Positions 7,181 through 14,053 of a stretch of DNA of 45,462 nt are shown piece after piece. A program made the position numbers and the translations under genes. The notes beneath the pieces were generated by a model. The model had not been told where the DNA came from and ran no database searches. It worked only from the letters and a program-made list of their open reading frames with translations. Each line of letters begins with the position of its first letter. Position 1 is the first letter of the stretch. Source of the DNA: a virus; IMG/VR virus record IMGVR_UViG_3300021590_000001, positions 1 to 45,462 of that record. The stretch is one strand, 5' to 3'.

Positions 7181-7820
7181 GAAACTTAAAGAGTTAGACT
7201 TGAATTGCCCAGAGTATTTATTCTTAGAAAACTACCATGACATAAACAAGCTTGAGCCTGGAGCTGAGTACAGCATAAGAAGTATACCTAAGAAAGACTT
7301 CCCTGCATTCGCAAAGCATTCGATAATGAAAATCCTGTCTAAGAACTTCTCTTACGTAGAGCCTCATTGGCCTCCTCATGCTTATTATATTCTGGGGAAC
7401 GAAGCTAAAGGTTTCTGCTCAATATTGCTTGCTTTAGGCATTCAACCTATGGTTTGCAAGCTTATAGATCCTGATGATGCAGTTTTTGCTGGCGCTGCTA
7501 TAAGAGAGGAGAATTCAATAATAATAGAGATAGCTATTGGCCCTGTTATGGTTAGAAAAGTAACCAGAGACGGAGAAGTAGATTTCTCGTTTAGCTATCA
7601 TATTAGTGAAGTTGATGCAATAGAGGAGAAACTGAAAACTTTGCCTAATGAAGTTAAAGAAGGACTGCTTAAAATAGCTATAGAGATAGCTGAGAAATTA
7701 CCTGAGAAGCATATAATTGAGCTTTCATATTATCGTATTCCCATAGGTTGGAAACAAGAGAAGCAGATATATTGGGATATTTACAGTGCTTCTAATGCTC
7801 TTGAGGAGCTGAAGTGGTGA
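7158..7820 (+). CDS. ATP-grasp-like domain protein
   Basis: Protein of 220 residues. Segments recall the PEP-synthase/PPDK-type ATP-grasp fold: LNCPEYLFLENY as opening strand, YSIRSIP where kinases of this class have YSxRS, PHAYYI, then GIQPMVCKLIDPDDAVFAGAAI and SIIIEIAIGPVMVRKVTRDGEVD, which corresponds to the IVIExxxGxxxxVTxxG strand pair. These are pattern resemblances read by eye, so the call is tentative. If right, it would be a small phosphotransferase or ligase acting on a nucleotide or base adduct, which would suit the adjacent methyltransferase and ThyA-like gene. It overlaps both neighbours. Confidence 0.4.
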   Translation: MGSRKAIEKLKELDLNCPEYLFLENYHDINKLEPGAEYSIRSIPKKDFPAFAKHSIMKILSKNFSYVEPHWPPHAYYILGNEAKGFCSILLALGIQPMVCKLIDPDDAVFAGAAIREENSIIIEIAIGPVMVRKVTRDGEVDFSFSYHISEVDAIEEKLKTLPNEVKEGLLKIAIEIAEKLPEKHIIELSYYRIPIGWKQEKQIYWDIYSASNALEELKW

Positions 7821-8602
7821 TGGAGGAGACAAGGTATATAACAAAGTACGGAGGAAAGCTGAATTTAACTCTTTGTGATCCGTACCAGCTCTGTGAAAAG
7901 CGCAAACGAATTCATCGAGACTACCTTGCTCACTTGTTCCGTTTTTACTTTGTCGGTCGCTTAATCAAGAGAGGAATGAAAATTTTAGATGTAGGAGCAG
8001 GAGTTGGTGCCTTAGCAGAAACTTTATACCGTAATATGTTAAAGCCTGAGCATTACGTAGCAGTAGAAATCAAGGATAGCTTTGTGCAAAAACTACAAGA
8101 TTTAGCTGCTAAAGTAAACTTTAGATTTGACATTATACAAGCAGACATAAGAAAAAGTTTATTCGCTACTGGCTTCCATGAATATTTCGACGTAGTATGC
8201 TGCTTCGAAGTCATTGAACATTTCGAGTCTTACTGGGACAAGCCTGAATACTTAACTAATGTTCTTGAACAGATGAAATATGCTGTTAAACCAGAAGGAG
8301 TCATACTTCTAAGCACTCCTAACTTCGATGGAAAACATAAAGCTAAGAACCATATTTATGAATACACTGAGGGAGAATTAGAGACAATATTTCAAAAGCA
8401 CGCATTAAAAATAGAAAAGAAATTCGGTACTTTCATGAGCTTAGGTCGGCCTAAGCAAGCCAAGCAGATTCTGAGTAAATGTGAATATGAAGTCTACAGA
8501 AAGCTCTATGAATACTATAATAGCTCAATACTTAGCGTTATGTTTGCTCCATTACATCCAAGTGAATCTAGAAATATCCTCTGGGTTTTAAGAAAGAAGT
8601 GA
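7820..8602 (+). CDS. class I SAM-dependent methyltransferase
   Basis: Protein of 260 residues starting at ATG 7820, which overlaps the upstream TGA. Motif I is ILDVGAGVG at about 54-62, the acidic end of strand 2 is VAVEIKD, motif II/III is IIQADIRKS, and motif IV is FDVVCCFEVIEHF. The VKPEGVILLSTPN strand after helix D is typical of UbiE/Methyltransf_11-type enzymes. No DPPY/NPPY or PC motif is present, so it is not an ordinary DNA base methylase. A small-molecule, nucleotide, lipid or protein substrate is more likely. Neighbouring nucleotide enzymes make a role in base modification possible. Confidence 0.8.
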   Translation: MEETRYITKYGGKLNLTLCDPYQLCEKRKRIHRDYLAHLFRFYFVGRLIKRGMKILDVGAGVGALAETLYRNMLKPEHYVAVEIKDSFVQKLQDLAAKVNFRFDIIQADIRKSLFATGFHEYFDVVCCFEVIEHFESYWDKPEYLTNVLEQMKYAVKPEGVILLSTPNFDGKHKAKNHIYEYTEGELETIFQKHALKIEKKFGTFMSLGRPKQAKQILSKCEYEVYRKLYEYYNSSILSVMFAPLHPSESRNILWVLRKK

Positions 8603-8606
8603 TTAA

Positions 8607-9524
8607 ATGTCTAAAATAATCGAGGGAGTAAGCCAATTAGACGTTATCAAGAGAGCTGCCGATACACTGTTTACATTTGCTACTCCTGAAGAACGTGTTG
8701 TTGGAGATTGGTGCATGCAGAAAGCAGAGAAAGTGATGATGGCAGAGCTTTTGAACGTAGTGTTCCAAGTGAAAAAACCAGGATTTCGCTGGCATACAAT
8801 GCTTAGGAGAGGGAATCTCTTAGAAACTTTAGATTACTTACTGGGTTTAAATCCTGGATTCTGCTACAACATGATTAAATTCTACCAGAAGTGGATCGAG
8901 AAATATAACGGTATTTTGATTTATTCATACGGAGCTAGAATTCAAGGGACAGAGCCTTACCCAGCTGACTTTGAAGCTAACCAGCTGGATCAATGGTCAA
9001 CTATAGCAGTTAAACTAAAGGAAAACCCTACTAGCCGCCAAGGAACAATGGTTATTAGAAGGCCTGTAGATGTTTTGAGAGCCGATACTCCATGCACTAT
9101 TTGCTACCACTTTCAAATTCAGTGGAATAAGTTATACATGACTACATTCATGAGATCTTGTGATATTCTCTATGGCTTGCCATTTGATTTGTTCTCTCAG
9201 AGCATGTTCTTTGAGCAAATGTCTTTAGCTTTAGGTGTGCCTATGGGAGCTCAGACTCTCTTTGTAGCTAACTTCCATGCTTACGAGAATCAATGGAGAC
9301 GAGCATTAAAGACTATAAATGCTGCTGAAGGCTTCTACAAGGAGAGGAAAGGAACTTACATTGTAGGTGAAAAGCATGGGAGAATTTTCAAGATCCTCTC
9401 CCAAGTTAAAGAGTGGCCCAAGAACAGGTATCTCAGAGAAGATGAACTTAAAGAATTCCTTGAATCTGATGGTGATTACTGGCTAGACTACTTAAAGCTT
9501 ATAGGGTTAAACAAAAATGAGTAG
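8607..9524 (+). CDS. thymidylate synthase-fold enzyme, probable dCMP-type (hydroxy)methylase
   Basis: ThyA-superfamily enzyme of 305 residues, using a folate cofactor to add a one-carbon group at C5 of a pyrimidine nucleotide. Visible landmarks are an SRxGTMVIRRPVD stretch (143-155) for phosphate binding, the catalytic Cys163 in TPCTICYHFQ, RSCDILYGLPFD (183-194), and the His224/Tyr226 pair in NFHAYEN. Ordinary thymidylate synthases have LPFN at the last position, and that Asn selects dUMP. Here it is Asp194. Asp at this site is the hallmark of T4-type dCMP hydroxymethylase, so dCMP is the predicted substrate. The His normally following the catalytic Cys is Thr. The start uses GTGAT upstream. 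It overlaps the UDG gene by 8 bases. The alternative is a divergent thymidylate synthase fed by the dCMP deaminase at 20231. Confidence 0.8.
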   Translation: MSKIIEGVSQLDVIKRAADTLFTFATPEERVVGDWCMQKAEKVMMAELLNVVFQVKKPGFRWHTMLRRGNLLETLDYLLGLNPGFCYNMIKFYQKWIEKYNGILIYSYGARIQGTEPYPADFEANQLDQWSTIAVKLKENPTSRQGTMVIRRPVDVLRADTPCTICYHFQIQWNKLYMTTFMRSCDILYGLPFDLFSQSMFFEQMSLALGVPMGAQTLFVANFHAYENQWRRALKTINAAEGFYKERKGTYIVGEKHGRIFKILSQVKEWPKNRYLREDELKEFLESDGDYWLDYLKLIGLNKNE

Positions 9525-10200
9525 CAAAACAAAATTGAGTAACAAGCTAATACCTGACCATATACCATTAGACTATGCAGCTAAGCAAAAAGAGCGCTTA
9601 GAGAAGAACTGGAGCAAATTCCCTCCGCCATTAAGAGAGCTCTTGGAGAAAGTTAAGCAATGCAGGAAATGCCCTGAATTAGTCAAGAGCAGGGAAATGT
9701 ACTTGTATAGTGAGCCTACATTCGGCTACGGAAATCCGGACAGCCCTGTTGTCTTAATAGCTCAAGCGCCGGGATGGCTAGGATGTGGAACTACAGGATT
9801 TGTCTTTGAGCCCTTAAGCAGGACAGGGAAAATTTACGAAGCAGTATTGAAAGCTGCAGGGTTAAGCTTTGAGCATGTCTACACAACAAACTTAGTTAAG
9901 TGCTGCCCTAGAGGATCTGATGCTCCTACGAAGCAGCAGATAAGAAACTGCGAAGTCTACTGTCTACGCGAGATTAAATTAATTAATCCGTTTAGCATAA
10001 TAGCTGTAGGCAAGCTCCCTTGGGATTTTGTAATGAGGAACAAGCTTTACAAAGATTATAAGTGCCACCGAGTGTTCCATCCAGGATACATTCTAAGGAA
10101 AGGCTTTGGTATTGACAGGTACATAAGCTCATTTGCTGCTTTGCTAAGAAGTGAATACAAGAAGGGAGCTTCTAAGAAAGGCTTGAGGAGATGGCTGTAG
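9517..10200 (+). CDS. uracil-DNA glycosylase superfamily protein (family 4/5-like)
   Basis: Protein of 227 residues. Four Cys that could hold an iron-sulfur cluster begin with CRKCP at 51-55 and continue with the Cys residues in KCCP and NCEVYC. Motif 1 is LIAQAPGWLGCGTTG (family 4 has GEAPG, family 5 GLAPA). The strand TTNLVKCCPRGSDAPT follows, and motif 2 is HPGYILR near 190. It would excise uracil or another damaged base from DNA. Divergence in both motifs leaves the exact base specificity open, and a virus that alters its cytosines might use it for specificity or host DNA attack. It is tightly coupled to the ThyA-like gene. Confidence 0.8.
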   Translation: MSSKTKLSNKLIPDHIPLDYAAKQKERLEKNWSKFPPPLRELLEKVKQCRKCPELVKSREMYLYSEPTFGYGNPDSPVVLIAQAPGWLGCGTTGFVFEPLSRTGKIYEAVLKAAGLSFEHVYTTNLVKCCPRGSDAPTKQQIRNCEVYCLREIKLINPFSIIAVGKLPWDFVMRNKLYKDYKCHRVFHPGYILRKGFGIDRYISSFAALLRSEYKKGASKKGLRRWL

Positions 10201-10763
10201 TGCTTATAGAATCCAAGCTTGAACTGCTCAACGACTGGATTAGACGGAGAGAGTACACGAAAGGCTTGTACAAATTAGTCTGGGTCGGGCCGCCTCGGAT
10301 AGTCAAGAGAAGCAAGTTTGATCTTTATGCTCCATGTTTGGCTCCACCAAACTCCATGAGGAAGCGCTTCGAAGAATTAAGAGAGAAAAATATAAGAATA
10401 GCATCTGGTATGCGCTCTTGGGGAGAAACAGAGAAAGAGAGGTTATTAACTGCAGAATTCAAAGCTTTCAAAGATGCTTACGGCCCAGATGCAGTCTACT
10501 ACAGACGCTACTTAAGAAGATTAAAGAGAGCTCAAGAAGCAATATCAAAGATTAGGAATTGGCTAAAGAAGAAATTTAACGTAATATTGATCAGCCCAGG
10601 AAGGACAGTAGCGAGGCCATCACTGATTCTAATGTCTATAATATTGAGAAAGCAAGACTTAGCTAAATTGCTTAGAGAAGCTGGATACTTCTTCGATAGA
10701 GACATAAAGTTTGCAGAGTACATCCAGAAGCAAGTCAAGAGAAGACCGTTCAAGACGGTTTAG
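10191..10763 (+). CDS. hypothetical basic protein
   Basis: Protein of 190 residues with no recognised family. It is rich in Arg and Lys. The N-terminal third is alpha/beta (LYKLVWVGPPRIVKRSKFDLY), the centre is a long helix (YYRRYLRRLKRAQEAISKIRNWLKKKF), and the end has a strand NVILISPGR and a helix. The basic helix suggests nucleic acid contact. It overlaps the UDG gene by 10 bases, so it is probably made with it. Confidence 0.5.
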   Translation: MAVVLIESKLELLNDWIRRREYTKGLYKLVWVGPPRIVKRSKFDLYAPCLAPPNSMRKRFEELREKNIRIASGMRSWGETEKERLLTAEFKAFKDAYGPDAVYYRRYLRRLKRAQEAISKIRNWLKKKFNVILISPGRTVARPSLILMSIILRKQDLAKLLREAGYFFDRDIKFAEYIQKQVKRRPFKTV

Positions 10764-10773
10764 GTGAATAGCT

Positions 10774-11052
10774 TTGAGCAAAATGAAAATTTCAAAAATA
10801 GAAGATAATCAAATGACAAATTCTAGACATAGATTATTAAATGCTATGATGATTTCACTAGGATCTTATATTGAGCAAGAAGCAAAGAAAAAAGATGATT
10901 GGAGAAACAAAAGCTTTGGCGAAATTTATGCTCATCTACGGCACGAAATAGAAGAAATAAAGCGAAGTAAAACAAAAACTCAACAATTACATAATGCTAT
11001 GGATGCTTGCTCTCTTTCTGCTATGCTAGTAGCAAAATTGCTTGAAGAATAA
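10774..11052 (+). CDS. MazG-like all-alpha NTP pyrophosphatase-related protein
   Basis: All-helical protein of 92 residues. A TTG at 10774 lies behind AGGTGA at 10762-10767. The segment FGEIYAHLRHEIEEIK matches the ExxE pattern of MazG-like dNTP pyrophosphohydrolases, and NAMDACSLSAMLVAKLLEE fills the second-helix position where these proteins have an xxDxAxxAxML stretch. Such small phage enzymes hydrolyse dNTPs to monophosphates and clean the nucleotide pool. The call is from pattern only. Confidence 0.45.
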   Translation: MSKMKISKIEDNQMTNSRHRLLNAMMISLGSYIEQEAKKKDDWRNKSFGEIYAHLRHEIEEIKRSKTKTQQLHNAMDACSLSAMLVAKLLEE

Positions 11053-11065
11053 TTGAGGAATCGCT

Positions 11066-11206
11066 ATGAAACGCTTTAAAAAGAAAGGGATAGTGAGAAA
11101 GTGCAAAGTATGCGGCAAATACTTCTTAGGGATTAGAGACATATGCCCGGAGTGCTATGAGAATGTTAAAGCCAAGAATAAGAATAAACTACAAGAAAAC
11201 AGATGA
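11066..11206 (+). CDS. 46-residue zinc ribbon protein
   Basis: Short gene, ATG 11066 to TGA 11204-11206. CKVC at 13-16 and CPEC at 27-30 are separated by 10 residues, and the whole is strongly basic. It is one of several tiny zinc ribbons in this window. It overlaps the Cas4-like gene by 50 bases in a different frame, so the Cas4 start region is double-coding. Confidence 0.55.
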   Translation: MKRFKKKGIVRKCKVCGKYFLGIRDICPECYENVKAKNKNKLQENR

Positions 11207-11813
11207 ACTGTGCAGGAAATTATGGAAATACTATATGCTCTTCACTAAAGACAACTACGAGCGAAGCGACTTGATTTACTGCCCTCTGAAAGCTTACAAC
11301 AGAATGACTAATGTTTCTATAAGGAAATTGCCTAACAAAGCTATAGCAACATTCTTGGTGGGCCAAACACTACATGTACTAATACAAAATGCATTTCCTA
11401 AAATAGAAGTTAAAGAAGAGCTTATGCCTAACTTGATAGCCAGAGTAGACATTATGTGGGATAAGGTTACAGAGATAAAAACCACTACTATGAGCATGTA
11501 CACGAAAGAGCACATACCTATGAGCTATATTGAGCAGCTAGCAGCGGTGTTGGCTTTCAGAGAAGAAAACTCAGGCTACCTTGTAACTTTAGATATACTG
11601 AACAAGACATTGCTTGTCTGGGATGTAGCATTCAAGAAGAAACAGCTCGATGAATTCAAAAGGATCCTTGAGGACCGCTACCAAAGACTTCGGAAAGCCG
11701 TACAAGAGAAGTCTTTCTCTAGTTTAACACCCAAAGTTCTGGAGTGTGATGCATGCTTGTATGGAGTAGAAAATTGTCCTTTATTTAGGAGGTTAAGAAA
11801 TGTCAAGCCGTAA
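11157..11813 (+). CDS. Cas4-like PD-(D/E)XK exonuclease with Fe-S cluster motif
   Basis: Protein of 218 residues. One Cys at 42 (IYCPLKAYNR) and three near the C-terminus (ECDACLYGVENCPLF, about 197-208) form the four-Cys pattern of the Cas4/AddB-type iron-sulfur nucleases. The nuclease core is ARVDIMWDKVTEIKTTT, giving the Asp and the ExK pair of the PD-(D/E)XK fold, then a QLAAVLAF helix with the motif-QhxxY Gln. The enzyme resects DNA ends 5' to 3'. With RadA next door it probably generates single strands for recombination. No CRISPR array or cas1/cas2 is in the window. ATG 11157 or 11163 are both possible starts. Confidence 0.8.
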   Translation: MRMLKPRIRINYKKTDELCRKLWKYYMLFTKDNYERSDLIYCPLKAYNRMTNVSIRKLPNKAIATFLVGQTLHVLIQNAFPKIEVKEELMPNLIARVDIMWDKVTEIKTTTMSMYTKEHIPMSYIEQLAAVLAFREENSGYLVTLDILNKTLLVWDVAFKKKQLDEFKRILEDRYQRLRKAVQEKSFSSLTPKVLECDACLYGVENCPLFRRLRNVKP

Positions 11814-12822
11814 AGTTATAGAAGACTTAAAGAAGGTACCTAAGATAGGGGAGAAAGCAGCAAACGCTCTTATGAAAGCAGGATTCAACGTTAAAAGATT
11901 GTCTACAGCAAACCCAGCTGAAATAAGCAGGATCTTAGGCTGCAGCTTGAGAGAAGCTAAACTAGTCATCAATGGAGCCAGAGAAACTTTCCAAGGCTTA
12001 GTCAAGCCGCCGTTGACTGCTAACCAGTACCAAGAAATATTAGACAAAGAGATAATGCTTTACAAGACTGATGTGAATGCTTTAGATGAGCTCTTAGGAG
12101 GAGGTTTCAAGAGTTCATCTACTGCTGGCTTAGCAGGCCCTCAAGCTACAGGTAAAACTCAGATATGCAACCATATGCTTGTACAAGTCACTTGTAAATA
12201 CGGCAGAGATGGTGTATTCATAGAAACAGAACTTAACACATTCAGTAATCCTAGATTGAGGCAGATAGCTGCAGCTAGAGGATACAAGTACGATCCTTCT
12301 AAAGTCTTGGTGGTTCCAGCTAGGCGGATAAGAGATGTAGGAATGCAGTTTTACCAATACGAAAAAGTCTATGAGATAGCTGAAGCTAAAGGTATGGATG
12401 TAGGAATAATCATTGTGGACAGCTTCACTGCTTTGTTCCAGAGGAAGTACACAGGGAGAGAATTATTACCAGATAGGAAGCAAGAGCTAGGCAGGCACTT
12501 GTCTTACTTAGAAGACTTAGCTAAAGAGTGGAACGCTCTGCTCTTGTGCACTTGCCAAGTAATCGAGTGTCCTGTATCTCCTATGGAAGCGAGAGGGATG
12601 ATGAGCAGCAAAGATGTACGCATACAATTCGGTACAAATTACATGGTCTGGGGAGGACACATACTAAGGCATACTTTGGGTACTTGGCTAAGCTTAGTCA
12701 AAGTAGAGAAAGATGTTTGGAAAGCCATACTCTTCGACAGCAGCGAAATTCCTAGCGGTGAATGCTACTTCAGAATAACAGAGAAAGGCATAGAAGACGT
12801 AAAGAAGAAAGAGATAAAGTAG
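11800..12822 (+). CDS. radA: RadA/Rad51-family recombinase
   Basis: RecA-fold strand-exchange ATPase of 340 residues. The N-terminal helix-hairpin-helix (VPKIGEKAANALMKAGF, 13-29) is the archaeal RadA/Rad51 domain. After a linker come TDVNALDELLGGGF, Walker A GPQATGKT (113-120), and Walker B GIIIVDSFTALF around 202-213. RadA-like loop regions follow (MMSSKDVRIQFGTNYMVWGGHILRHTLGTW). It has full archaeal RadA length and no sign of an intein. GGAGGT precedes the ATG, and the gene overlaps cas4 by 14 bases. It would drive recombination-dependent replication or repair together with the nucleases around it. Confidence 0.93.
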   Translation: MSSRKVIEDLKKVPKIGEKAANALMKAGFNVKRLSTANPAEISRILGCSLREAKLVINGARETFQGLVKPPLTANQYQEILDKEIMLYKTDVNALDELLGGGFKSSSTAGLAGPQATGKTQICNHMLVQVTCKYGRDGVFIETELNTFSNPRLRQIAAARGYKYDPSKVLVVPARRIRDVGMQFYQYEKVYEIAEAKGMDVGIIIVDSFTALFQRKYTGRELLPDRKQELGRHLSYLEDLAKEWNALLLCTCQVIECPVSPMEARGMMSSKDVRIQFGTNYMVWGGHILRHTLGTWLSLVKVEKDVWKAILFDSSEIPSGECYFRITEKGIEDVKKKEIK

Positions 12823-12830
12823 GTGCTGAT

Positions 12831-13064
12831 ATGAGCGATTACCACAGGAACACGAAGAGGCTAATTCAGATCCACGATGAAATTATAAAACTAGGCTTCG
12901 CTGATAAGTACAATTTAGATTTCTGCTATGAAGTCGCTAAAGCTTCAGGAGAATTAGGAGCTGACTACCCTAGCGATGAAGCTATAAAGCTTGCAGAGTC
13001 ATGGCTCGAAGAATTCCGTAGATCCAGGAGAATCAAAACTTTGGAAGCTGATGAAAATGAGTAA
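12831..13064 (+). CDS. hypothetical protein, 77 residues
   Basis: Starts at ATG 12831, with AGGTG upstream and 8 bases after the RadA stop. The product is helical and acidic: LIQIHDEIIKLGF, FCYEVAKASGELGA, DEAIKLAESWLEEFRRSRR. No family is recognised. It may be an accessory of RadA or the next nuclease, judged from position only. Confidence 0.5.
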   Translation: MSDYHRNTKRLIQIHDEIIKLGFADKYNLDFCYEVAKASGELGADYPSDEAIKLAESWLEEFRRSRRIKTLEADENE

Positions 13065-13191
13065 AACCAAAAGAAGATTCCGAGTGGAATGCAGGCATGG
13101 AAAATTTCTTTTGTACTTGCCTTGCAATTGGGTAAAGAATGGCTTCTGCGGTGCTGACGGAAAGAAATGCAATGCAAAGATAAGAGGGTAA
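13057..13191 (+). CDS. small cysteine-rich basic protein
   Basis: Protein of 44 residues (ATG 13057, or 13051 six bases earlier) overlapping the previous gene by 8 bases. Cys at 12, 25, 33 and 40 plus His14 could bind one zinc. The pattern VECRHGKFLLYLPCNWVKNGFCG is not a standard ribbon spacing. Function unknown. Confidence 0.5.
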   Translation: MSKTKRRFRVECRHGKFLLYLPCNWVKNGFCGADGKKCNAKIRG

Positions 13192-13195
13192 AAAT

Positions 13196-13408
13196 ATGAG
13201 CAAGTCTGAAAAGAAGAAAACTGAGCAGACAGCTTGGGAATGCCCTGTGTGCGGGGTAAAAGCTGTTATAATAGCTCCAGGAGCTCACATTTCTATGCTG
13301 CAGTGCATGAACTGCGGCTGGAGCATGAGCGTTCAGCAGTGGAACCGCTTATCTAAAGAAGAGAAGAAGAAGTTAAGGAAGAAAAAGAAGCGCTTCAAAA
13401 TCTTCTGA
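13196..13408 (+). CDS. zinc ribbon protein with lysine-rich tail
   Basis: Protein of 70 residues with CPVC at 16-19 and CMNC at 37-40, a two-knuckle zinc ribbon of ordinary spacing. It is flanked by a lysine-rich N-terminus and a very basic C-terminal helix (KEEKKKLRKKKKRF). The basic tail suggests nucleic acid binding. It is 4 bases downstream of another Cys-rich gene. Confidence 0.6.
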   Translation: MSKSEKKKTEQTAWECPVCGVKAVIIAPGAHISMLQCMNCGWSMSVQQWNRLSKEEKKKLRKKKKRFKIF

Positions 13409-13416
13409 GGGATTGC

Positions 13417-14049
13417 ATGAGCATTATAATTGACAGCAGAGAGGCCAACCTCTCTAAGACAATATACGAGAAGCTGTGCAAAACATTTGATGTGCAAGTT
13501 CTTTACTTGCCTGCAGGAGACTACTTATTAGCTGATGGAGTAGCCATAGAAAGAAAGACTGGAGCAGGCTTCTACTCTGACTTGATAAGCGGTCGCTTGT
13601 GGGAGCAATTGAATAAGCTTTGCGAATGCTATCAGAAGCCTATTGTCCTCATAGAAAATTTGGAGTACAGTGGCAGGCTCAGAGAAGCAGCTTCAGTTTG
13701 CAGAGCAGGTATATCGACTATATTGCTTCACTGGAGGAAAATCCGTTTGTTGTTCACTAAAGATGAGAATGAGACTGTGTACTACCTTAAGTATTTAACC
13801 AGCAGAATAAGCAATCCTAAGAAGAGAATCTACGTTCCTCCATTCGTAAAGAAAAGCAGGAAGCCTGGTGAAATAAGATCGTATATGCTCCAGTGCATTT
13901 CAGGGATAGGGCCTAAAGCTGCTCAGAGAATCCTAGAGAAATTCCCTACTCTGGAAAAATTGTGCTTAGCCAAAGAAGAAGACTTAAAGAAAGTAGTCCC
14001 TAGGAGTAAACTCCCTATTTTAGTAGAAGTGATAAAAGGTGAGAGGTGA
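13417..14049 (+). CDS. XPF/Hef-type ERCC4 structure-specific nuclease
   Basis: Protein of 210 residues. The ERCC4 nuclease core has Asp6-Ser-Arg-Glu (IIDSREA), GDY at 34-36, and ERKTGAGFYSDL at 45-56, matching the family GDxxxERKxxxD signature. A tandem helix-hairpin-helix segment follows at about 155-205 (LQCISGIGPKAAQRILEKF). These enzymes cut flaps, forks and 3' overhangs near single/double-strand junctions. There is no helicase domain, so it corresponds to the nuclease half of archaeal Hef or to crenarchaeal XPF. It belongs to the recombination block with RadA and Cas4. Confidence 0.92.
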   Translation: MSIIIDSREANLSKTIYEKLCKTFDVQVLYLPAGDYLLADGVAIERKTGAGFYSDLISGRLWEQLNKLCECYQKPIVLIENLEYSGRLREAASVCRAGISTILLHWRKIRLLFTKDENETVYYLKYLTSRISNPKKRIYVPPFVKKSRKPGEIRSYMLQCISGIGPKAAQRILEKFPTLEKLCLAKEEDLKKVVPRSKLPILVEVIKGER

Positions 14050-14053
14050 TATC

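Noticed and set aside
11157-11813. CRISPR-Cas system suggested by the Cas4-like gene
   Set aside because: No repeat array, Cas1, Cas2 or effector is present; stand-alone Cas4-like nucleases are common in archaeal viruses.
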